Shown here one piece after another: positions 1 through 5,246 of a stretch of DNA of 7,913 nt (positions within the stretch are counted from its first letter, which is position 1; each line of letters begins with the position of its first letter). The DNA lies in assembly GCA_003453835.1 (NCBI GenBank), contig DMMN01000298.1, positions 15,755 through 23,667 on the forward strand. The letters run 5' to 3'. Under the pieces are notes generated by a model. It was not told the origin of the DNA, ran no database searches, and saw only the letters and a list, made by a program, of their open reading frames with translations. Both the position numbers and the translations under genes were made by a program. The DNA comes from Bacteroidota bacterium (GTDB lineage Bacteria; Bacteroidota; Ignavibacteria; UBA10030).

Positions 1-26
1 GGGGGGGAGGGCCGTTCTGCATCTTT

Positions 27-1601
27 CTACTGTTCAAACTCGCTGATCTGAAACTCTTTCTCCGGGGGCCGGATCGCATCATGCATGCGCTTAAGGGCGA
101 AGAGAGCATCCTGGCTCCCCCGCTGGGCGGCGCCTCGGTAGAGGTGAGCGGCCTGAGAGGCGCTCTTGTGAACACCTGTGCCTGTTTCAGAGCAGTATCC
201 GAGGGCCACCTGTGCCAAGACGGATCCACCTTGTGCAGCGAGTTCAAGGGTGTCGATCGCGCTTCGGATGGCGGAAGCAGGCGCAGTGGACCGTATTCTT
301 AAAGCTGCAAGTCGCACCCGAGCTTCTTTATTTCCCATCGCCGCGGCCCGGCGCCACAACTCAATAGCTTTTGCCCGATCCTCTTCCACCCAACGTCCTG
401 CATAGTAGCATAAGCCGAGTTCCATGTGCGCCTGGATATGGTTCACAGCAACTGCCTTGTTCAAAAACTCAAGTGCCTGCTTTTCCGTGATGGGGAACTG
501 TTGCTTTGCCAGGAAGTAATCGAGGCGCAACGCCGTCAGTGCGGCCCAGGCAAAAAGCGCGTCGGGGTCGTTCCTCTCGACACGAGACTTGAGCTCTTCG
601 AGGTACCCTGGACCTTCAATCATCCTTGCAAGTAACGCGGGGGAACGCGGCGAGGACATGCGAATTGCCCGGATGTAGTACATCGTAGCCGTAACAAGAT
701 CTTTCTGTACTCCAATGCCTCGTTCATACGTTCGCGCGAGAATTGAGAGGGCCTCCGGACTTCCTTCTTCTGCCGCGTCTCGAAGGGCGTTGAGGCCGAT
801 CGAGTCAAGATCGATCTTTTCCCCCGGCTTGGTGATCCCCAGAGCCTTGCGCAATCCAGGGGAGGCCTCGCGCAATGCGTCCTTGAGCAGTGTTCGATCG
901 TTCTGAACAGACGTGTCCGGCTCAGAGTCCTGAAAGACAAAGCCCAGGGTTTGTTTGACAGCGATTCTCTTCTTTTTTTGGGATGACGAGTCTTGCTTCT
1001 CTCCGGACTCCGTTCCCAGTTTCCTTGCCTCCAGCTCTACCAGCGCTTCTTTCGCGGGACTATACCCCGCGTCGGAAGATTTCTTCACCCAGTGGTAGGC
1101 CTCACTCCAGTTGCGCTGCACAACGAGATTCTCGGTCAAGAACATCCCCAAAATGTGTTGTGCTTCCGGCATGTCCTCTTGCGCGCAGGCGCGGAAGTGT
1201 ACGTATGCCCCGAAGGGATTCCAGTCAATCCCCCATCCGTTGAAGAGGAGAATCCCCAAATTGTATCGAGCCTCGGTGTGGCGTTGCGCCGCAGCTTTTC
1301 CAATCCAAAAGGCTCCTTTTGCCGTGTCGGCTTTCGTCCCCTCACCCAAAAGATAGCGGAGTCCAAGCTCGTGTTGAGCTGCCGCCTCGCCCGCGTTTGC
1401 CTTTCGTTCAAGAATGAACATCTGCACGAGATTGTAGCTGACATCCGATCGTTTAATCATTGTCGATGGCGAGGGAGGGCGGTATCCCTTGTAGATAGGG
1501 CTGTCCGTCTTGTCCTGCGCGTTGAGCTGCAGATTCATAAGAGCAAGGAACAGGAAGAGCGGTCTCGAGGAACGAAGAAGATGCGTGGCGTCGTTTGTCA
1601 T
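27..1601 (-). CDS. Secreted Sel1-like repeat (tetratricopeptide-type) protein
   Basis: This 524-residue exported protein is built of Sel1-like helical repeats. The N-terminus has Arg10/Arg13, a hydrophobic core (about 15-27) and a likely signal peptidase I site LNA|Q after residue 28. Sel1-type units (A..LG..Y..G.G....A..W..KAA) are visible at about 74-109, 110-146 and 147-182, then about 282-316, 389-424 and 462-497, with degenerate helices near 345-385. A charged, Ser/Lys/Gln-rich linker (about 195-225) separates the two blocks. Sel1 proteins usually act as scaffolds or protein-interaction adaptors; no enzymatic domain is seen, so the partner is unknown. No Shine-Dalgarno sequence precedes the ATG, but TTGACT lies 37 nt upstream. 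The gene is separated from the upstream outer-membrane protein gene by a terminator, so it is probably its own transcript. The family is certain; the role is not. Confidence 0.88.
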   Translation of the reverse strand: MTNDATHLLRSSRPLFLFLALMNLQLNAQDKTDSPIYKGYRPPSPSTMIKRSDVSYNLVQMFILERKANAGEAAAQHELGLRYLLGEGTKADTAKGAFWIGKAAAQRHTEARYNLGILLFNGWGIDWNPFGAYVHFRACAQEDMPEAQHILGMFLTENLVVQRNWSEAYHWVKKSSDAGYSPAKEALVELEARKLGTESGEKQDSSSQKKKRIAVKQTLGFVFQDSEPDTSVQNDRTLLKDALREASPGLRKALGITKPGEKIDLDSIGLNALRDAAEEGSPEALSILARTYERGIGVQKDLVTATMYYIRAIRMSSPRSPALLARMIEGPGYLEELKSRVERNDPDALFAWAALTALRLDYFLAKQQFPITEKQALEFLNKAVAVNHIQAHMELGLCYYAGRWVEEDRAKAIELWRRAAAMGNKEARVRLAALRIRSTAPASAIRSAIDTLELAAQGGSVLAQVALGYCSETGTGVHKSASQAAHLYRGAAQRGSQDALFALKRMHDAIRPPEKEFQISEFEQ

Positions 1602-1608
1602 CGGTTTG

Positions 1609-1638
1609 GAATTACGCCAAGACTTGCTTGAAAGTCAA
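1609..1638 (-). promoter_or_regulatory. Candidate promoter for the Sel1-repeat gene
   Basis: On the minus strand, TTGACT (1638-1633) is followed by an 18-nt spacer and a weak -10-like TAATTC (1614-1609), which ends 7 nt before the ATG at 1601. Transcription from it would begin at or very near the start codon, consistent with the lack of a Shine-Dalgarno sequence. The -35 match is good and the -10 match is poor. The position downstream of the terminator at 1681-1719 fits a separate transcription unit. Confidence 0.3.
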
Positions 1639-1680
1639 ACCACACTTCATCGATGATTCCCATTGAGATTCGGTTACAGC

Positions 1681-1719
1681 AAAAAGAAATGACCGTCTCC
1701 TTGTCGGAAACGGTCATTT
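1681..1719 (-). terminator. Rho-independent terminator after the outer-membrane protein gene
   Basis: Two 14-nt arms (1687-1700 and 1706-1719) are inverted repeats around a 5-nt loop (1701-1705). In minus-strand RNA all 14 positions pair, one as a G-U wobble. The stem is followed on that strand by TTTCTTTTT, a U tract. The plus strand has no U tract after the hairpin, so termination is for the leftward gene ending at 1771. It also insulates the Sel1 gene from read-through. Confidence 0.88.
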
Positions 1720-1770
1720 TGGAAAAGGGATTCTTCGGGCATTGCCTGTGGCAGCCCGGGGGGAAGATTG

Positions 1771-2358
1771 CTAGAACTTTCCGAAGCGGAAGGTCAGCGT
1801 TCCGGAGGGGCCGCTGAGATCCGCGTTCGTTGTCGCATTCGAGCTGACGCCTGAGATATAACGATAGCTTGCTCCGGCACTGATCCGGAAGTAACGTGTG
1901 ACGTTAAGGGTCGCGTTTACTGCCGGTTCGAGAATGAAGAACGCGTCAGGGTTGGAGTCGTTGTCGTAACCCATCTCGCGATCGCGCCATCCTACGCCGC
2001 CGGCGCCAATCATCGTCATAAACGAGAGATGGATCAGCTTATTCGATCTCGAAATGTATTCCAACTCCAACCCGCCGTATCCAAAATCGAGGTATTGCTG
2101 ATTACGCGGTCCAAGCGCCTTGGCTTTGACAGAGTTCACCAGACCATACCCTCCTCCGCCAACAATGAAACTGTTGTTGATGATCCAGCCACCTCGACCC
2201 CCGACGAGAAGGCCGGCTTCGCCGTTGAAGCCGCCGGCTTTCAGCACCGGGCCGCCAAAGCCACCGCTCTCGATGTTCCCATTGAACAACGTTTCTTCTT
2301 GTGAGAGCGCTGGTAATGCTGCGAGACAGAGCGCCAGAAGTAGTGTTGCCGTTTTCAT
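1771..2358 (-). CDS. Small outer-membrane beta-barrel-like protein
   Basis: The 195-residue product has a textbook signal peptide (MKT, a Leu/Ala-rich core, likely cleavage ALS|Q after residue 19). The mature protein of about 176 residues is Gly- and aromatic-rich with alternating polar/apolar stretches such as FIVGGGGYGLV, LEYISRSNKLIHLSF and YFRISAGASYRYISG. It ends LTFRFGKF, a C-terminal aromatic beta-signal of the type recognised by the BAM complex. The size fits a barrel of about eight strands (OmpX/OmpW-like architecture), but I cannot name a family. Start choice: ATG at 2358 gives the signal peptide directly, with a weak AGGGA about 10 nt upstream. It is followed by a strong terminator, and 278 nt of non-coding DNA separate it from the TrpF-like gene, so it is probably monocistronic. 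It could instead be a periplasmic beta-rich protein. Confidence 0.8.
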   Translation of the reverse strand: MKTATLLLALCLAALPALSQEETLFNGNIESGGFGGPVLKAGGFNGEAGLLVGGRGGWIINNSFIVGGGGYGLVNSVKAKALGPRNQQYLDFGYGGLELEYISRSNKLIHLSFMTMIGAGGVGWRDREMGYDNDSNPDAFFILEPAVNATLNVTRYFRISAGASYRYISGVSSNATTNADLSGPSGTLTFRFGKF

Positions 2359-2636
2359 CTGATTGTGTCCCTTATTTCTTCGTTCATACCGTAGTGAAAT
2401 TATTTACCACAGCGGTGCATACGACGCCAGGCGACGCGAGTTGCAAAGCTCTCACTATCGATTTCATCTCAAGCTACCGCCATGTCCAAGTAGAGACGTA
2501 ATACACAGCAAGGCGATAGTGCGCGTTTCCAATATGGGAAGTGTTTCTCCATACAATATTGCTTTTTGGAAACGGCGCAGCGTTGATCGGTTCGAGCGTG
2601 TCACAGTGTTGGCATAAGCATTAAGGAGTCAAAAGC
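2359..2636. other. Non-coding gap between the TrpF-like and outer-membrane protein genes
   Basis: This 278-nt gap has no open frame with family resemblance or a ribosome-binding site. It should hold the 3' end of the TrpF-like transcript and the promoter of the outer-membrane protein gene, but no convincing -35/-10 pair is visible. An AT-rich TAAATAAT on the minus strand, about 40 nt before the ATG at 2358, is the nearest -10-like candidate. The main internal structure is the hairpin at 2521-2578, listed separately. Confidence 0.6.
2521..2578. repeat. Long imperfect inverted repeat (hairpin) in intergenic DNA
   Basis: The outer arms GCGCGTTTCC (2521-2530) and GGAAAC-g-GCGC (2568-2578) form a 10-bp stem with a single bulged base. 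Inside it, AATAT (2531-2535) can pair with ATATT (2556-2560), leaving a 7-nt asymmetric bulge (2561-2567), and ATGG/CCAT (2534-2537/2549-2552) offers an overlapping alternative inner pairing. No U tract follows on either strand, so it is not a standard intrinsic terminator. It begins about 58 nt after the TrpF-like stop codon and could be a 3'-UTR stability element, a processed small RNA or a protein-binding site. Confidence 0.5.
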
Positions 2637-3302
2637 TCAGACTGACGTAGTGGCAACCTGCAGAAAGAACTTCTCCAGCTTCCCCTCGTCAAGTTTGCCA
2701 TTTGTGCGCACTCCGCTGCACGCATCGAGTCCGTACGGCCGCACCTGTTTGATTGCGTCGGCAACGTTCTCGGGCTTCAGACCACCCGCGAGGAACACCG
2801 GAACGTTTACTTCTTCACGGATTCTGTGACTGATGTTCCAATCATGGGTCCGACCTGTTCCGCCAAGCTCTTTGATGGCCAGCATCGGGTTGCCTGAATC
2901 AAGCAAGACGGCATTGACAAATGGTGCGACCGTCTTCGCCTCCTGGATCGACTCGTTGCCAAGGATATGAATAACCTGAACGATCCCAACGCCCGGCAAC
3001 GAGCGACGCAACTCCTCATAGGTTTCGACAGATACTGAATCGACCAATTGGATAGTATTCACTCCCGTTCGCCGTTGCTGAGCGATAATCGAGGGCGCAT
3101 CTTGCCGACTGGTGAGGAGAAATGTCGCCACTCCCGGAGGAACGCTCGCCGCGATCTCTACGATCACCTCTTCTTCGATGACTCCCGGGCCGCTTGGCAT
3201 CTTGGAAACAAGACCCACCGCGGAAGCGCCATGGCGAATGGCCATCTGCGCCTCTTCGATGTCCCTGATGCAACAGATCTTCACCCGAGGTTTTGTGTTC
3301 AT
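2637..3302 (-). CDS. Stand-alone TrpF-like protein (phosphoribosylanthranilate isomerase superfamily)
   Basis: This is a 221-residue (beta/alpha)8 barrel of TrpF type. TrpF performs the Amadori rearrangement of N-(5'-phosphoribosyl)anthranilate in tryptophan synthesis. Visible family features are KICCI (8-12) with the position of the catalytic Cys at C10, LLDS (133-136) with the likely general acid D135, GGTGRTHDW (147-155), LAGGL (171-175) and SGVRTNGKLD (196-205), the phosphate-binding end of the barrel. Departures are KICC for the usual KICG, MPSGPGVI (35-42) where canonical enzymes have a YPKSPR(Y/F)V-like loop, IQLVD (84-88) where QLHG is usual, and SGVR for SGVE. I recall a recurrent stand-alone subfamily with these same features, usually annotated as phosphoribosylanthranilate isomerase. 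No trp gene is nearby. The superfamily is secure, but the in vivo substrate may differ. The start codon has only a weak GGA 3 nt upstream. Confidence 0.85.
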   Translation of the reverse strand: MNTKPRVKICCIRDIEEAQMAIRHGASAVGLVSKMPSGPGVIEEEVIVEIAASVPPGVATFLLTSRQDAPSIIAQQRRTGVNTIQLVDSVSVETYEELRRSLPGVGIVQVIHILGNESIQEAKTVAPFVNAVLLDSGNPMLAIKELGGTGRTHDWNISHRIREEVNVPVFLAGGLKPENVADAIKQVRPYGLDACSGVRTNGKLDEGKLEKFFLQVATTSV

Positions 3303-3310
3303 GATTCCGT

Positions 3311-3341
3311 ATTATGCAAAGAGTTCAGTTTGAGAAGTCAA
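3311..3341 (-). promoter_or_regulatory. Candidate promoter for the TrpF-like gene
   Basis: On the minus strand, TTGACT (3341-3336; five of six consensus bases) is followed by a long 19-nt spacer and CATAAT (3316-3311; five of six). The -10 element ends 8 nt before the ATG at 3302, so initiation would fall at or beside the start codon and the message would be leaderless or nearly so. The spacer is longer than ideal, which lowers confidence. Confidence 0.4.
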
Positions 3342-3384
3342 GCGTTTGGCGCGCGGTTTCCCAAGGAGCCTGTTGGAGGAGTTC

Positions 3385-3711
3385 TCACAGAGAGCTCGTG
3401 TCGACGTTTGACGCGGCTACGACATCGTAATGAGTAACAAGAGGCTCGAACTCCAGAAGAAACTCCTTGTCCTCGGAATAGTACCGGGCTCGTTCGTACT
3501 CCTCGCCGGCGAATCCTTTGATCGCATCGATCGAATCCCAGAACGAGAATGTCATGATGTGCGTGATTTCTCCTTCGGCTCGACGAAGGATGTATGCTCC
3601 CCTGTTCCCCTTCGTGTGTTGGTAGTCAGCCAGTCCCGTCGTCGTGACGTAGTCTACATAGCGGTCGGCCTTTTCGGTGGGCACTCTTCCGTGCCAGAAA
3701 CGCGCAATCAT
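3385..3711 (-). CDS. Small ABM-fold protein (antibiotic-biosynthesis-monooxygenase-like)
   Basis: The 108-residue product resembles the dimeric ferredoxin-like ABM family: MIARFWHGRVP at the start, KADRYVDYVTTTGLADY (14-30), GNRGAYILRR (35-44), a core strand with ITHIMTFSFWDSIDAIKGFAG (49-69), and RARYYSEDKEFLLEFEP (74-90) ending in THYDV. Members of this subfamily are mostly uncharacterised; some ABM proteins are cofactor-free monooxygenases and others bind or degrade haem. No signal peptide is present, so it is cytoplasmic. The frame stays open upstream to an ATG at 3831, but the conserved fold begins at 3711 and a GGAG lies 6 nt before that ATG, so I place the start there. It follows the NimA-like gene by 88 nt and may be cotranscribed with it. 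The fold is likely; the reaction is unknown. Confidence 0.8.
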   Translation of the reverse strand: MIARFWHGRVPTEKADRYVDYVTTTGLADYQHTKGNRGAYILRRAEGEITHIMTFSFWDSIDAIKGFAGEEYERARYYSEDKEFLLEFEPLVTHYDVVAASNVDTSSL

Positions 3712-3717
3712 GGTATT

Positions 3718-3721
3718 CTCC
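3718..3721 (-). promoter_or_regulatory. Ribosome-binding site deciding the ABM-like start
   Basis: On the minus strand GGAG (3721-3718) sits 6 nt upstream of the ATG at 3711. It favours this start over the in-frame ATG at 3831, whose 40 extra residues show no family resemblance and would overlap the end of the NimA-like gene by 32 nt. Confidence 0.65.
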
Positions 3722-3799
3722 GCTGATATTTTCGCAAAAGCGCAGAAGGTATGGGGAATCGCTCTTCCGTTGAATCTCCATTCGATCGCAGCAAGTTCG

Positions 3800-4417
3800 T
3801 CAACCCCATAGTTTCTGCAATCCATCGGCAACGACTTTCACTCCGGCGCTTCCGACGGCAGAATCAACGGTATCGTTAGGTCCCCCTGGCCCGGCGTCTC
3901 TCTTCTTCGCGCTCACGCTGAGGATGGAGACCTCCAGGACCTCCGTCGATTTGAGATGTTTTGGTGTCGTCGGCTCGTAGTCGGTGCCCGGCTTGCGGCC
4001 GGGATGATACCGTTCGATCATCCGATGGAGGATTTTCTCCTTCAGGACGGAATCCGTTACGCTTGCCGCCCGCCCGAAGCACATGACGCTGCGATAATTC
4101 ATCGAGTGATACAATGCTGTTCGGGAGTAGACGAGGCCGTCGAGAATCGTGACCTCAATGCAAACCGGCGTTCCGTTTGCGAGTGCCGAAGAGGTACGAC
4201 TATTGGGTGAACCATGCAGATAGATTTTGTCCGACTCGGCATCGTAGTAGTATGAGCGCGGGATGACGTATGGCCATTCTCCATCAAAAAATCCAATGTG
4301 AGCCACAAGTCCGTCGGAGAGGATGGCCCGTGCATCCTCAGGAACGGAGCGTTCAGGATGTTGGCGAACGACTGATTTCGGAGGAGACATGGCGGCTACA
4401 CCAGGGCGATTGTCCAT
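3800..4417 (-). CDS. NimA/pyridoxamine 5'-phosphate oxidase-like flavin-binding protein
   Basis: The 205-residue product matches the split-barrel flavin-binding family that includes 5-nitroimidazole resistance (Nim) proteins and PNPOx-related proteins. Marks are AHIGFFDGEWPYVIPRSYYY (39-58, first strands), KIYLHGSPNSRTSSAL (64-79) with the conserved His-Gly at H68-G69, GTPVCIEVTILDGLVYSR (82-99), HSMNYRSVMCFGRA (104-117), ERYHPGRKP (135-143) and the C-terminal SAKKRDAGP (169-177). Such proteins bind FMN or FAD and are cytoplasmic; most have no known substrate, and resistance cannot be assumed. The C-terminal tail (about 180-205) lacks the WAGV(I/L)PL-like ending that I expect in relatives. 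The start is uncertain: ATG at 4417 and ATG at 4390 both lack a clear Shine-Dalgarno sequence. The ABM-like gene lies 88 nt downstream. Confidence 0.85.
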   Translation of the reverse strand: MDNRPGVAAMSPPKSVVRQHPERSVPEDARAILSDGLVAHIGFFDGEWPYVIPRSYYYDAESDKIYLHGSPNSRTSSALANGTPVCIEVTILDGLVYSRTALYHSMNYRSVMCFGRAASVTDSVLKEKILHRMIERYHPGRKPGTDYEPTTPKHLKSTEVLEVSILSVSAKKRDAGPGGPNDTVDSAVGSAGVKVVADGLQKLWG

Positions 4418-4472
4418 CGGTCTGTCTTACCGGTTCTAGGATATTGGTTTTGGTACATCGAGTGAGTGTTCA

Positions 4473-4499
4473 ATGATACAAGAAAATTCGCATTTGCAA
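4473..4499 (-). promoter_or_regulatory. Possible promoter for the NimA-like gene
   Basis: In the AT-rich gap between the lipoprotein gene and the NimA-like gene, the minus strand has TTGCAA (4499-4494), a 15-nt spacer and TATCAT (4478-4473), about 55 nt before the ATG at 4417. The spacing is short of the usual 17 nt, so this is only a candidate. A promoter somewhere in this 141-nt gap is plausible because it is the most AT-rich non-coding stretch nearby. Confidence 0.28.
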
Positions 4500-4558
4500 A
4501 AGAATGACTTTCGCCACTGAACGACTTTAACCTGGTGCGTGGTTTTCCCGGTGATGCT

Positions 4559-5230
4559 TCAATGCTCATCGAACGTGATGCGAAGATGATCAAGATAATA
4601 TGTTCTTGGAGTCTCCCAGGTGCCCCACACTCCAATCACCACGGACAATTCCCCGGTTTCGCCGGATTCCACAATAACGCCGTACTCCTTACGGGTCCAG
4701 ATGTATTCGCTGTCGCTGTCGCTTCCGTTTCCTGTTGAGCCCTGAAATGTCGGGGCAAGTTCCTCCCGCGTTCGAGGCGGTCTCGGCAACACGCCCGGAA
4801 TAACGGTGAAGAGGTTCATGGTACCGTTATCCCGTGAGGCGAAATCATAGCTGATCGACACCCGATATCTCGTGCCGGGTCTTACGGAGAATTTCTTTTC
4901 TACCCAGATCTTGTCGGCGTCGTTGAGGTTGTTCAGATAGAACTTCAATGAGGTGGATCGATCCGTTGCACGGTCGGATGATTGCGTAATTGACCACTGA
5001 ATCGTATCCTGCCCGAGCTCCAGATCGATCCCTCTTGTGTGCCATCCCTCAAGGCTCTCCTCGAAAGAGAACTCAAACAGCAGTTCGGCGGGATCGGCCG
5101 GACTCCCCGTACACCCCGTCAACAGGAAGAAGACCATGCCACCGAGGGCGATAAGGATCTTCAGAGTGACCTCCTGTAGCTGTTTCAGAAAACGCCGATA
5201 GTTTCCGTCATTTCCACGTTCGTCCTTCAC
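4559..5230 (-). CDS. Lipoprotein with a carbohydrate-binding-like beta-sandwich domain
   Basis: The 223-residue frame from the GTG at 5230 contains a lipobox LLTGC with Cys at residue 40, so the protein is probably lipid-anchored in the envelope. The mature part looks like a jelly-roll binding module of the CBM4/9 or galactose-binding-like type: FEFSFEESLEGWHTRG (52-67), a strand near RSTSLKFYLNNLND (91-104), WVEKKFSVRPGTRYRVSISY (109-128) and the ending RTYYLDHLRI (209-218). No catalytic motif is seen. The start is doubtful: AGGAGG at 5175-5170 lies 5 nt before a CTG at 5164 (residue 23), which would give a compact signal peptide of 17 residues before the Cys. The GTG start has no good ribosome-binding site and adds a charged 22-residue leader. 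It follows the hydrolase lipoprotein gene by 16 nt (or 82 nt from the CTG), so the two are probably one operon. Confidence 0.78.
   Translation of the reverse strand: MKDERGNDGNYRRFLKQLQEVTLKILIALGGMVFFLLTGCTGSPADPAELLFEFSFEESLEGWHTRGIDLELGQDTIQWSITQSSDRATDRSTSLKFYLNNLNDADKIWVEKKFSVRPGTRYRVSISYDFASRDNGTMNLFTVIPGVLPRPPRTREELAPTFQGSTGNGSDSDSEYIWTRKEYGVIVESGETGELSVVIGVWGTWETPRTYYLDHLRITFDEH
5162..5175 (-). promoter_or_regulatory. Strong ribosome-binding site facing a CTG codon
   Basis: On the minus strand a full AGGAGG (5175-5170) is followed by 5 nt and then CTG (5164-5162), in frame with the lipoprotein. Initiation here gives (M)KILIALGGMVFFLLTGC, an ideal lipoprotein signal peptide. No ATG, GTG or TTG stands at this spacing. 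It is the best Shine-Dalgarno sequence noticed in the window. Confidence 0.55.
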
Positions 5231-5246
5231 GTGTTGAAGAAGGAGT

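Noticed and set aside
1..7. Run of seven G at the window edge
   Set aside because: A short homopolymer after the Sel1 stop codon, with no hairpin or G-quadruplex pattern; it may simply be the edge of an assembly or window.
993..1631. Plus-strand open frame of 212 codons opposite the Sel1 gene
   Set aside because: The Sel1 repeats on the other strand are unmistakable, and this antisense frame shows no family pattern.
3712..3831. In-frame 40-codon extension of the ABM-like gene
   Set aside because: It has no resemblance to the family and overlaps the NimA-like gene by 32 nt, and the internal ATG has a GGAG at ideal distance.
4506..4528. Direct repeat GACTTT at 17-nt spacing downstream of the lipoprotein gene
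   Set aside because: Six-base units occurring twice are not significant, and no further copies follow.
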